Shown here: positions 25,130 through 33,748 of the stretch, one piece after another
Numbering within the stretch: the stretch's first letter is position 1
Layout: every line of letters begins with the position of its first letter
NCBI RefSeq assembly: GCF_020873875.1
Contig: NZ_JAHWGU010000006.1
Span: 62,001-126,000, forward strand
Length of the DNA: 64,000 nt
Reading direction: 5' to 3'
From: Actinoplanes sp. DH11
GTDB lineage: Bacteria > Actinomycetota > Actinomycetes > Mycobacteriales > Micromonosporaceae
Translations under genes and position numbers: made by a program
The notes under the pieces: model-generated
The model's input: the letters and a program-made list of their open reading frames with translations, nothing else
What the model was told of the DNA's origin: nothing
The model's database searches: none

Positions 25130-25370
25130 CCGGCGGCCCGGCGGCCCGCGGACGGCGGCGGCGGGCTGCGGGCGGCGCCGGGCGGCGGGCTGAGGGCTGC
25201 GGACTGCGGCGGACTGCGGCGGACTGCGGCGGGCTGCGGCGGGCTGAGGGCTGCGGACTGCGGCGGGCTGCGGTGGGCTGCGGCGGGTGGCGGCGACGGG
25301 CGGCGCGCTGCGGCGGGCGACTGCGGGTTGAGGGCGGCTGCGGGCGGCTGCGGGCTGTGGGCGGCAGCGT
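25130..25370. repeat. Low-complexity GC array
   Basis: Dense repeats of GCGGACTGCGGCGGGCTG and shortened versions (5-bp step GCGG(A/G)CT). It starts 30 bp after the terminator and ends about 100 bp before palindrome copy 3. Open frames through it are repeat artefacts. Confidence 0.85.
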
Positions 25371-25468
25371 GGTGGTGTCCCTGCATGCGGTTGGCTTGGA
25401 CGCCGGTTGATTGCACGCGGCCGGTGGTTTGGGTGGCCGCGATCGGCTGCGTTGGGCCCGCGTGGCGT

Positions 25469-25545
25469 TGTTGATCTGCTAGCGATGCGAAATCGCGGTT
25501 TTGACCCCATGATCACAGCGATTTCGTAGCGCTAGCAGATCAACA
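25469..25545 (+). repeat. Dispersed 77-bp palindrome, copy 3
   Basis: Same orientation as copy 1: left arm 25469-25496 (GATGC version), 21-nt loop 25497-25517, right arm 25518-25545 (CTACG version). It keeps the upstream flank GCGTGGCGT seen at copy 2 and the downstream TCTCGGCAGGG. It lies between convergent genes. Confidence 0.95.
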
Positions 25546-25662
25546 TCTCGGCAGGGACGGCACTTTCGGCGCCACGAGGGCCGGAGGGTAGGACGCGGCG
25601 ATGATGCGCGGCCGGTATGGACCGCGCACCCGTCCACCCGCCTGGCGCCCCGCCGGCCCGGG

Positions 25663-26598
25663 TCAGCTGTGCGCCGGCACTGTGGGTGCCGGTGCGATGT
25701 CGGAAGGTGACCGATGGGCTGGCACCGGCGTGGCCGATTGGGTGGATGACCGGTGGGCCGGCGGCGTGGTGGGCCGGGGTGCGGCGGGGGGTGACCAGTG
25801 GGCCGGCGGTGGCGTGGCCGGTAGGGCGGCGTCGGGGAAAGTGGCGCGCCCGCAGGCCTGGATGCCGTGGTGGCGCAGCGCCTTCCAGCAGCGTTTCACG
25901 GTGCGGCGCCCGCCTGCGGCGACGGGGTAGGCGCCCACCCGGTCGGTGTGGAGGGCCAGCATCACCGCGTGCCCGGGGTCGATGCCGGGCAGGGCCTGCC
26001 AGATCGCGGAGACCGTCGAGTCGAGTGTCCGATTGCGATCACTGCCGAGGATCACTGCTGCTTCCGGCAGGCCGACTTCCAAGGGGTACGGGCTCGGCGG
26101 CACCAGATCCTGCTGCAGCAACGGCCAGAGACGGTTCACCAGCGCCGGCACGTCGAAGTGTGCCCGCAGATCGAGGCCGGCGGGGCGGGTCGGCACGCTG
26201 AGATCGTGGGACGTACCGCCGAACAGGTGGTCCCGTTGCCGGGTCAGCTCGGTGCGGGACTCGGCGGCGTGCACGACGTTGGCGAACACGCCGATGGCGT
26301 ACCGCGAGCGCAGTGCCCGTTTCACCCGGCGTGTCCGCTCAAACGCATCCTCGCCGCTGACCAGGACGATCTCCGAGGGCGCGGTGGTGAGGTAGCGGTC
26401 CAGGAACGCGCGGGCCAGCGGGTGGCCGTCGTCGGTGTACTCCGCCCAGAGGTGGCGCACGTCGGCCGGGGAGAGCCGGACCTGGCGGCGGTCCTCGACG
26501 GTCAGGCCGGCGTCGGCGATCGTACGCTCGGCGGCGCCGATCAGTCCCTGCCGCACGCAGTCGGGTTTGAGCAGCAGAAACGAGAGCTCGCTGGTGAT
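25663..26598 (-). CDS. Nucleoside diphosphate kinase-like protein, possible ATC start
   Basis: The body opens SFLLLKPDCVRQGLIGAAER, like the NDK N-terminus (KPDGV), and VFANVVHAAESRTELTRQRD matches the NDK active-site helix with the phospho-accepting His (NxxHGSD). A longer domain follows (about residues 130-250, with LPEAAVILGSDRNRTLDST) and a Pro-rich tail from repeat DNA. AGGAGG (26605-26610) lies 6 nt before the codon ATC at 26598, giving I/M-T-S-E-L-S-F. The only upstream in-frame ATG (26688) is inside repeats and lacks a ribosome-binding site. With an ATC start it has 311 residues. Function is uncertain. Confidence 0.6.
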   Translation of the reverse strand: MTSELSFLLLKPDCVRQGLIGAAERTIADAGLTVEDRRQVRLSPADVRHLWAEYTDDGHPLARAFLDRYLTTAPSEIVLVSGEDAFERTRRVKRALRSRYAIGVFANVVHAAESRTELTRQRDHLFGGTSHDLSVPTRPAGLDLRAHFDVPALVNRLWPLLQQDLVPPSPYPLEVGLPEAAVILGSDRNRTLDSTVSAIWQALPGIDPGHAVMLALHTDRVGAYPVAAGGRRTVKRCWKALRHHGIQACGRATFPDAALPATPPPAHWSPPAAPRPTTPPAHRSSTQSATPVPAHRSPSDIAPAPTVPAHS

Positions 26599-26738
26599 GC
26601 CGGTCCTCCTCGGTGATCGCCCGTCCGCGGGCCCGCGTGTCCCCTGTCGGCGAGCCTTGCCGATCTTCTGTCGGCCCGGCCTCGCCATGTGTCGTCGGTC
26701 CGGCCCGCAGATGTTCTGTCGGTCCGGCCGCACCGATG

Positions 26739-27797
26739 TTAAGGAGTCGGCGCCGTACTGCCCCGGACGACCAGCTCCGTGGGCAGGCGGTCGCCGGTGG
26801 ACCGTACGCCGGTCAGCATCTCGACCGCCAGCGTCCCCTTCTCGCTCAGCGGCTGGCGGACCGTGGTGAGCGGCGGATCGGTGCGCCCGGCCTCCGGCAC
26901 GTCGTCGAACCCCACCACGGAAAGCTCGCCGGGCACGTCGATCCCCAGGTCCGCGGCAGTCCGCAGCACCCCGCGAGCCAGCTCGTCCGTCATCGCCAGG
27001 ATCGCCGTCACCCGATGCTCCGGTGCGGCGGCGAGCAGGGCCCGGGTGGCCGGGTCCGCGTGTTCCGGGGTGCCGCCGCCGCACTCCCAGATCGGGACGT
27101 GCCCGTCGAGCGCCGACAGGTACCCGTCGAGCCGGGCACGCGCCGTCTGATAGGTGGTGGCGGCCAGGCGCACACTGCTCACCGGCCCCCGATGGTCGCC
27201 CTGGGTGAGACGGTCGACCAGGATCGCGATCCGGCGGTGCCCCAGGTCGAGCAGGTGCCGGGCGGCCTGGTGAGCGCCGCCCCGGTCGTCGACACCGAGG
27301 TACATCCAGTCGTCACCGAGGGGCGGCACGGGTTCGTCGACCACGATCAGCGGGACGTTGCGACGGCGGCGTGCGGCCTGGAAGCCGGGGTGGTCGAGGG
27401 CGACGGAGTACACCACGAAGCCGTCCACCAGGGCGATCCGCGCGGCAGTGGCCGTGTCGTCGGCGCCCGACCGCGGTGCCGGAAGCAGGGTCAGCCCGAC
27501 CGCCGAATCCTGTCCGGCCCGGGCCACGCCCTGCAGGAAGAGCTGAGCGGCCGGGTCGGTCAGCGCCGTCGCGAGCGTCTCATCGAAGATCACGCCGAGT
27601 GCGCCGGCCTGGCCGCGGACGAGGCCGGCGGCCAGCGGGTCCGGCCCCTGGTAGCCCATGGTGGCGGCCGTGTCGAGGATCTGCCGGCGCAACTGTTCGC
27701 TGAGCTTGGCGGGCCGGTTGTAGGCGTTGGACACGGTCGTGTGCGAGACACCCATGGCGAGGGCTACGTCGCGCAATGTCACAGGTGTCGTCGTCAT
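26739..27797 (-). CDS. LacI-family repressor
   Basis: 352 residues. N-terminal LacI HTH (VTLRDVALAMGVSHTTVSNA with YNRPAKLS) and a periplasmic-binding-protein-like sensor (ALGVIFDETL; YLGVDDRGGAHQAARHLLDL; LSVVGFDDVPEAGRTDPPLT). The hinge position reads YQGPDPLAAGLVRG. It is divergent from an MFS transporter gene at 28096, with two identical operators right in front of it, so it very likely autoregulates and represses the transporter. The effector is probably a sugar or nucleoside. Confidence 0.93.
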   Translation of the reverse strand: MTTTPVTLRDVALAMGVSHTTVSNAYNRPAKLSEQLRRQILDTAATMGYQGPDPLAAGLVRGQAGALGVIFDETLATALTDPAAQLFLQGVARAGQDSAVGLTLLPAPRSGADDTATAARIALVDGFVVYSVALDHPGFQAARRRRNVPLIVVDEPVPPLGDDWMYLGVDDRGGAHQAARHLLDLGHRRIAILVDRLTQGDHRGPVSSVRLAATTYQTARARLDGYLSALDGHVPIWECGGGTPEHADPATRALLAAAPEHRVTAILAMTDELARGVLRTAADLGIDVPGELSVVGFDDVPEAGRTDPPLTTVRQPLSEKGTLAVEMLTGVRSTGDRLPTELVVRGSTAPTP

Positions 27798-27804
27798 GCC
27801 TCTA

Positions 27805-27840
27805 GTTTACCGGTAAACTTCGTCTTGTTTACCGGTAAAC
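27805..27840. promoter_or_regulatory. Twin LacI operators
   Basis: The 14-bp perfect palindrome GTTTACCGGTAAAC occurs twice, at 27805-27818 and 27827-27840. The centres are 22 bp apart (two helical turns), starting 8 bp before the lacI ATG. Two dimers or one tetramer could bind on the same DNA face. Confidence 0.88.
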
Positions 27841-27894
27841 CTGGAGCGCGGCAGGTGTTTTGTCCTGCGGACTTCGGGCGGTGCTGTCGCGTTC

Positions 27895-28080
27895 CCACAG
27901 CGGTGCTGCGGATCGGCGGGGCTGCGATGGGCGGGGCTGCGATGGGCGGGGCTGCGATGGGCGGCGCTGCTGATCGGCGGTGACGTGCAGGATCGGCGGC
28001 GCTGCTTGATCGGCGGTGACGCACGGGATCGGCGGTGACGCACGGGATCGGCGGTGCTGCTTGATCGGCGGTGACGCACA
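27895..28080. repeat. Tandem arrays before the MFS gene
   Basis: Two unit types follow each other: GATGGGCGGGGCTGC (three copies), then GGATCGGCGGTGACGCAC (several copies, some with a CTGCTT insert). They fill most of the space between the LacI operators and the MFS start and leave about 15 bp for the ribosome-binding site. Confidence 0.85.
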
Positions 28081-28095
28081 GGGGAGGGGAGCGGG

Positions 28096-29430
28096 ATGGT
28101 CACGGATGGGCTGCGGCGGGCCAGGGTAGCGGTGGGGCTGGCGTTCGCCGCCAACGGAGTGCTCTTCGGGACGTGGACGCCGCGGATTCCGGCAGTGCAG
28201 GAGGCGCTCGGGCTCGGCGACGGGGAGCTGGGGCTGGCTCTGCTCGCGCCGGCGCTGGGTTCGGTCGGGTCGATGCTGGTCACCGGGTTCCTGGTGCAGC
28301 GGTTCGGGGCCGGGCGGGTGCTGCGGTGTGCGCTGACCGGGTTCGCGGTGACGCTGCCGATGATCGGGTTCGCGTCGTCGCTGCCTTGGCTGTTCCTCAC
28401 GATGCTCGTCTGGGGTGCCGCGATGGGCGCGCTCGACGTGTCGATGAACTCCGCGGGGCTGGGGGTGCAGCAGGGGTACGGGCGGCCGGTGCTCTCCGGG
28501 TTCCATGGCGTCTTCAGCGCGGGCGGCCTGGCCGGGGCGGTGCTGGGTTCGGTCGCGGCGGGCTTCGGGCTGCCGGTGGCGACGCACCTGCTGGCGGCCG
28601 GCGGGCTTGGCCTGCTCGTCGCGGTGGTGGTCAGCCGGATCCCGGTGCCCGACCCCGACGGGCCGGCGCGTGCGGCCCCGCCGGAGAGCGGGCCGGTGTC
28701 TGCGGGCGGGACCGGTGGGGAGCCGGTGTCTGCGGGTGGGGCGGACGAGGGCGTGGTGCGAGGGCTCGGGCGTCTGATCCGTACGCCTGCGCTTGCCGTT
28801 CTCGGTGGTCTGGCCTTCGCCGGGCTGCTCGCCGAAGGGGCCGTGGCCGACTGGAGCGCGGTCTACCTGAGCGGGTCGCTGGGGGCGTCACCCGGGCTGG
28901 CCGGCGCCGGATTTGTCGCATTCAGCGTCACGATGACCGTGGGGCGGATGGTCGGCGACCGGGTGGTGGCCGCGGTGGGACCGGTGCGGACCGTACGTCT
29001 CGCTGCCACCGTCGCCACCGCCGCCCTGGCTGCGGCACTGCTGATCGACAGTGGCTGGGCCGCGGTCGCCGGGTTCGCCGTTCTCGGCGCCGGTCTGGCC
29101 ACCCTCGTCCCGGTCGTGTTCACCGCGGCCGCTCAGCGGTCGCATTCGCCCGCGACCGCGGTCGCGGCCGTGTCCACATGCGGCTATCTCGGCTTCATCG
29201 CCGGGCCGTCCCTGATCGGCGGGATCGCGTCGGTGATCGGGCTCGGTGGCGCGCTGTGGCTGGTGGTGGCGCTGACCGGGGTCGTGGCGGTGCTCGCGCC
29301 GGTCACCGCACCGGCCCGCGGTCCGGAAGCGATCAGTCGGCTCGGCGAAGTGCGCGGGCCCGGCGCGGACGGGGACACGGACGGTTCGCCGGCGGCAACG
29401 ATTTTCCCGCGTCACGATCCATCCGGGTGA
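28096..29430 (+). CDS. MFS transporter
   Basis: 444 residues with about 12 membrane helices and a Gly/Ala-rich central loop (residues about 195-220) containing a repeated PVSAGG. N-terminal GLAFAANGVLFGTWTPRIPA and DVSMNSAGLGVQQGYGRPVL with GFHGVFSAGG place it near the YbjJ/fucose-permease-like branch of the major facilitator family. The ATG follows GGGGAGCGGG. It is divergent from the LacI gene and probably under its control. The substrate is unknown. Confidence 0.85.
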   Translation: MVTDGLRRARVAVGLAFAANGVLFGTWTPRIPAVQEALGLGDGELGLALLAPALGSVGSMLVTGFLVQRFGAGRVLRCALTGFAVTLPMIGFASSLPWLFLTMLVWGAAMGALDVSMNSAGLGVQQGYGRPVLSGFHGVFSAGGLAGAVLGSVAAGFGLPVATHLLAAGGLGLLVAVVVSRIPVPDPDGPARAAPPESGPVSAGGTGGEPVSAGGADEGVVRGLGRLIRTPALAVLGGLAFAGLLAEGAVADWSAVYLSGSLGASPGLAGAGFVAFSVTMTVGRMVGDRVVAAVGPVRTVRLAATVATAALAAALLIDSGWAAVAGFAVLGAGLATLVPVVFTAAAQRSHSPATAVAAVSTCGYLGFIAGPSLIGGIASVIGLGGALWLVVALTGVVAVLAPVTAPARGPEAISRLGEVRGPGADGDTDGSPAATIFPRHDPSG

Positions 29431-29486
29431 ATGCGGCGCCGGATGCCGCGGCCTAGCCTCGCTGGTGAGGAGTGGAGGGCCGGGCC

Positions 29487-32400
29487 ATGGGTTTGCGCAG
29501 CACGGTGCGACAGGTCGGCACGCGGGGCCGGTCGGCCGGTCACGGCCCACCCGTCGACGACCTGGCCGACGACCTCGCGCGGATTCTCCGGGAGCAGAGC
29601 ACCGAGGAGGCGGACGCCCGGTTGCGCGCCGGCGACGTCCTGCCGCTGCGGTGGCAGGAGAGCCGGCGTGGCGTCGGCGACGACCGGGACGCGGTGCTCG
29701 ACGACGACCGGTCGCTGCGCCTGGACGGCCGGATCCGCAACGACATCGCCGTCGCCACCCAGCAGCTGGCCGCCGCGTTCCGGCTGCTGCCGAAGCACCG
29801 GCTGGTGGTGCTCGGCGAGCCCGGCGCGGGCAAGACCGTGCTGGCCCTGCTGCTTCAGGTGGGCCTGCTCGCGGCACGGCAGGCCGACGACGCGGGTGTG
29901 CGGGTCCCGGTGCTCATCCCGGTCTCGTCGTGGGACCCGATGGTGCAGGACCTCGACGAGTTCGTCGTGCAGTTCCTCGCCACCACCTACTACGGCGGCC
30001 GGGTCGAGGTGCCTCGCCGGCTGCTCGCCGCCGACCGCCTCCTGCCGATCCTGGACGGCCTCGACGAGATCGCCGAGGCGGCCCGTGCCGGGGCGGTCGC
30101 GGCGATCAACCGGGCGATCGACCGGGACCGGCCGGTGGTGGTCACCTGCCGCGTCTTCGAGTACGAGGACCTGATCAAGACCGGTTCCCCGATGCTGCGC
30201 AGCGCGGCAGTGGTCGAGGTGCTTCCGGTGCGGGCGGAGGACGCCATCGTCTACCTCGAGGCGGTGACCCCGCGGCCGGAGGTCGACTGGGCGCCGATCT
30301 TCGCGGAGCTGCGGTCGCCGCGGCCGGACAGTCCGGTGGCCCGGGCGTTCTCCACGCCGCTGATGGTGTCGATCGCCCGGACCGTCTACGACCGGCTCGG
30401 CGGGCATCCGGCGGAACTGCTGGGCCTGGGCAGCCGGTACGCCGTCGAGCAGCGACTCACCGACCGGGTGATCGACGCCGCGTACGCGGCGGACGGCGAC
30501 TGGCAACCGGAGCAGGTGCGGCGGTACATGACGTTCCTCTCCCGTTACCTGCACCGGCACAGGGAACGGGACCTGGTGTGGTGGCGGATGAGCGACCGGC
30601 TGCTGTCGCCGTGGGCCGCGATCCTGGTGGGCATCACCGCGGGCCTGCTGCTGGCGGTCGCGACGATCGTCTGGCACGTGGTCACCGAGGGCAGCGGCGA
30701 ACTGCCCGGCGGCATCGAGGCCGGCGCCTGGATCGGCAGCGTGGTGGCGGTGCTGACCACGCTGGTGTGGTACGCGACGTCCGGCAGCACACCGGGCCGC
30801 CTGGTGTCCACGGTGCGCGGGTCGCTGGGCCGGCTTCGGATCGGCTTCCTGACCGGCCTCAAGGTGATCGCCATGCCGGGCATCCCGATCGCCGCCGCCG
30901 TGGCCATCGCGATCTTCCTGGTCAACGCCTGGATGACGTTCCTCGTCGAGTGGTACGCGGCCTGGAGCTGGGGTGTCGTCGCGGCCGCCGTGGTGGTCGG
31001 CGTGGCCCTGGCCGTGCACCGCTGGCTCCAGGCGCCGCCGGACCGGGCCCAGCTCGTCTCGCCGACCGGTTTCCTGCGGCAGGACCGCAACTCCGCGCTC
31101 GTCGGGTCGGCGGTCGCCGGCCTGCTCGTCGGACTGCTCCTGCTGCCCGGCGTGGTGCTCGGCATGGTGTTCGGCAGCTATCTGACGAAGGTGCGCAGCG
31201 GCTGGGCTGGCTGGCCGGCGCGGGCCGATCTGGGTGACCTGGTCTCGGCGCGCTGGCGGGACGCCGGTGTCGCCATCTTCGACACCTGGCCGCTGACGGT
31301 CGGTGGTGCCATGGTGCTGCCGGGTCTGGTCTTCGCGATGCTCCTGCTGATCAGCCGAGCCTGGACCCGTTTCACCCTGGCCCGGCTGGTGCTGGCGGCC
31401 CGCGGCGAACTGCCGTGGCGTCTCACCGCGTTCCTGGTCGACGCCCGGCGGCGCGACCTGCTGCGGCAGGCCGGCGGCGCCTACCAGTTCCGGCACGTGC
31501 GGTTGCAGGAACGTCTCGCCGGTCTGGACGCGGCTCCGGCCCGCAGTGCCGGCCCCGGCCGGCGGTTCCGCCGGATCCAGGTCGCCGGCATCGCCGTGGT
31601 CCTGGTGGCGCTGGCCGTGCTGCCGCTGGGCCTGGTACCCCGCGACACCGACACGGTGACGATCAACCTGCCCTACGGGCACGACCCGGACTCGGTGACG
31701 GTCAGTCCCGGCGGCACCTACCTGGCGACCACGACGTGGGGGGTCGGCGTACGGCTGTGGCGGCTGCCGTCCGGGGAGAGCGCCGGCCCGCTGCTCGCGG
31801 ACGCCGGCAAGCCGTTGTTCGGCAATTCCGATCGGCTCGTGGTGACGAGGGAGAACAGCCGCAGCGAACTGGCCACCACGGTCTGGCGGGCCGACACCGG
31901 ACGTCGGCTGGCCACGGTGGCGGAGGACTCGGTCCTGGTGCTTCTGGCCGGCGGCAACACTTTCGGGGTGATCGACCGGGGCTCCTCGGATCTGAGGCTG
32001 TTCGACGCCGAGGGGCGTCAGCTCGCTGCCGCCCGTAGCTGGTACATGGGTAATTCGATCTCCGACCTGGGCACCACTTTCCTCGACTGGCAGAGCGCGG
32101 ACTTCGTGGACACCGGCGCCGACCTGCAGAAATCCGAGATCCGGGATCTGGCAAGTGGGAAAGTGATCTTCCGAAGCAATGGCGCCAGCGACATCCTCAC
32201 CCTGCCGGGTGGCCGCCGGACGCTGGTGGTGACCGGCAAAAGAGGCGCCCAGTTGTACGATGTGGCCCAGCCGGCGGCCGCGCCACGCATCCTCAGTGAC
32301 GACATGCTCGTCGGGTCTCCGGTCATCACCCCGAGCGGCGATCGGATCGCGGCGGTGACGGATACCGCAACTTCCGAAATGGAAGGGCGGTACCAATTTC

Positions 32401-33251
32401 GCGTCTGGGACGGCGAAGGCCGCGAGGTTGCCACACATCCGCTTCCGGCCGTCAGTTCGCAGGTCGCCCTGACATTCGACCTCAGCAGTCGGATGGTGGT
32501 GATCACCCTGAATGATCCGGAGCAGGCAAAACTCGACCTGCGGGTGCACCGCGTGACGGACGGCGACCTCGTCGGAGCCTTCACGGACGTGACCGATCAC
32601 CGAGTGGTCGAGGCCGGGAAGAAGCCGGTTCTGCTCGTCGGGCACTCCCCGCAGACAGTCGACTTCGTGGATGTGGCGAACGGGCGGGTCATCCGGACGG
32701 TGGAGATGCCCGGCGGCCTGCCGGACTTCGACGAGGAGGAGGCGTTCAAGGGCCCGATGCTGCAGGTGCCCGAGGAACCCGCGCCGGGCGAGGACCGTAC
32801 GCTGTGGAACGTCACCTCGGGAACCCAGCTCGGGACCTTCCGCGACGAGATCCTGCCCAGCCCGGCCGGTGACACGTTCGTGGTGCGCGGCGGTGACCTG
32901 ACCGTGCGCCGCACCTCCGACGGCTCTCTGGTCCGCACGCTGCCGCTCCGGACCCCGCAGACGCTGGCCTTCTCCGATGTGGAGGAGGGTGAGGATCCGG
33001 GAAAGGTGGCACTCTACGACTCCGCCGGCCGCTATCTGGCGACCCGTAACGGGATGGACGAGGCCGTCGAGGTCTGGAATGCCCGTACCGGATGCTTGAT
33101 CAGCGCGTTGACCGGGCACAGTGACCGGGTGACGGACATGGAGTTCGCGGACGCCCCGGACGGCCGGACCCATCTGGTGACGGGCGCCCTGGACGGCACC
33201 GTCCGGATCTGGCGGATCGACCCGGGCCGGGAACGGTGCGGCGGGGCATGA
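29487..33251 (+). CDS. Membrane-embedded NACHT NTPase with C-terminal beta-propeller
   Basis: 1254 residues from the ATG behind GGAGGG; a GTG at 29472 is an alternative start. N-terminal NACHT domain: Walker A GEPGAGKT near residue 112, Walker B LLPILDGLDEI near 190, and a sensor-like VVTCRVFEYEDL. Six hydrophobic helices follow between about 372 and 625, then the FLVDARRRDLLRQAGGAYQF segment and RHVRLQERLA. A seventh helix (about 697-717) leads to a WD-like propeller (about 725-1254; SVTVSPGGTYLATTTWGVGV, DGTVRIWRIDP). Seven helices would place the propeller outside the cell. STAND/NACHT proteins often act in signalling or phage defence; the role here is not known. Confidence 0.85.
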   Translation: MGLRSTVRQVGTRGRSAGHGPPVDDLADDLARILREQSTEEADARLRAGDVLPLRWQESRRGVGDDRDAVLDDDRSLRLDGRIRNDIAVATQQLAAAFRLLPKHRLVVLGEPGAGKTVLALLLQVGLLAARQADDAGVRVPVLIPVSSWDPMVQDLDEFVVQFLATTYYGGRVEVPRRLLAADRLLPILDGLDEIAEAARAGAVAAINRAIDRDRPVVVTCRVFEYEDLIKTGSPMLRSAAVVEVLPVRAEDAIVYLEAVTPRPEVDWAPIFAELRSPRPDSPVARAFSTPLMVSIARTVYDRLGGHPAELLGLGSRYAVEQRLTDRVIDAAYAADGDWQPEQVRRYMTFLSRYLHRHRERDLVWWRMSDRLLSPWAAILVGITAGLLLAVATIVWHVVTEGSGELPGGIEAGAWIGSVVAVLTTLVWYATSGSTPGRLVSTVRGSLGRLRIGFLTGLKVIAMPGIPIAAAVAIAIFLVNAWMTFLVEWYAAWSWGVVAAAVVVGVALAVHRWLQAPPDRAQLVSPTGFLRQDRNSALVGSAVAGLLVGLLLLPGVVLGMVFGSYLTKVRSGWAGWPARADLGDLVSARWRDAGVAIFDTWPLTVGGAMVLPGLVFAMLLLISRAWTRFTLARLVLAARGELPWRLTAFLVDARRRDLLRQAGGAYQFRHVRLQERLAGLDAAPARSAGPGRRFRRIQVAGIAVVLVALAVLPLGLVPRDTDTVTINLPYGHDPDSVTVSPGGTYLATTTWGVGVRLWRLPSGESAGPLLADAGKPLFGNSDRLVVTRENSRSELATTVWRADTGRRLATVAEDSVLVLLAGGNTFGVIDRGSSDLRLFDAEGRQLAAARSWYMGNSISDLGTTFLDWQSADFVDTGADLQKSEIRDLASGKVIFRSNGASDILTLPGGRRTLVVTGKRGAQLYDVAQPAAAPRILSDDMLVGSPVITPSGDRIAAVTDTATSEMEGRYQFRVWDGEGREVATHPLPAVSSQVALTFDLSSRMVVITLNDPEQAKLDLRVHRVTDGDLVGAFTDVTDHRVVEAGKKPVLLVGHSPQTVDFVDVANGRVIRTVEMPGGLPDFDEEEAFKGPMLQVPEEPAPGEDRTLWNVTSGTQLGTFRDEILPSPAGDTFVVRGGDLTVRRTSDGSLVRTLPLRTPQTLAFSDVEEGEDPGKVALYDSAGRYLATRNGMDEAVEVWNARTGCLISALTGHSDRVTDMEFADAPDGRTHLVTGALDGTVRIWRIDPGRERCGGA

Positions 33252-33270
33252 GGACGGGACGGGAGAAGCG

Positions 33271-33696
33271 ATGAACGTGTCGGACGGTGTGTTCGTGGCC
33301 GTGACCGTGCTGATGATCGCGGTGGGTGTCGCGGTTGTCGTGTTCGTGTTCAACCGGCGTGCCGGCAAGGCCGATCCGCGGCTGACGCCGGAGGTCGCCG
33401 GCCGGGTCGCGCGGGCCATCCGGCAGCAGGAGGAGCTGCCCGAGCCGGAACGGGGACTGGCCGTCGGGGAGGCGGCGCGGGCCCGCCGGGTGCTGCCGGC
33501 GGCGATGACCGGTGCGGCGCTGGCCCTGGTGCTGAACGGGGTCGCGGCGGCGCTGCGCCTGGCCGACGGCGGCCGGTTCTGGACGGCCGCGCTCCAGCTC
33601 GCCTGTTGCGCCCTGTTCGCGGTGGCGTTGGTCCAGCTGGTCGCGGCGTACCGGCGGGCGAGGGCCTACCTGGTCGCGTACGGGCCGGTGGGCTGA
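33271..33696 (+). CDS. Small membrane protein next to the NACHT gene
   Basis: 141 residues: an N-terminal helix (VFVAVTVLMIAVGVAVVVFV), a charged middle (TPEVAGRVARAIRQQEELPE) and two more helices (AAMTGAALALVLNGVAAALR; ALQLACCALFAVALVQLVAA). GGGAGAAGCG precedes the ATG and the gap to the NACHT gene is 19 bp, so the two are likely co-transcribed. It is unrecognised, but co-transcription makes it a candidate partner. Confidence 0.7.
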   Translation: MNVSDGVFVAVTVLMIAVGVAVVVFVFNRRAGKADPRLTPEVAGRVARAIRQQEELPEPERGLAVGEAARARRVLPAAMTGAALALVLNGVAAALRLADGGRFWTAALQLACCALFAVALVQLVAAYRRARAYLVAYGPVG

Positions 33697-33707
33697 GGGA
33701 CACCCGG

Positions 33708-33731
33708 TTCAGTTAGGCTCACCTAACTGAA
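33708..33731 (+). promoter_or_regulatory. Candidate iron box (IdeR/DmdR type)
   Basis: TTCAGTTAGG and CCTAACTGAA form perfect 10-bp arms around CTCA. The core TTAGGCTCACCTAA matches the inner part of the actinobacterial iron-box consensus, and 33708-33726 differs from the 19-bp form mainly at its first five bases. It lies 17 bp before the DUF3159-like gene. It could also act as a short hairpin terminator for the gene before it. Confidence 0.55.
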
Positions 33732-33748
33732 TCAGGGGCAGGGTGAAG

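Noticed and set aside
25097..25516. Alanine/proline-rich frames over the low-complexity array and palindrome copy 3
   Set aside because: They consist of repeat-derived Pro/Ala/Arg stretches with no start signal and run into the palindrome.
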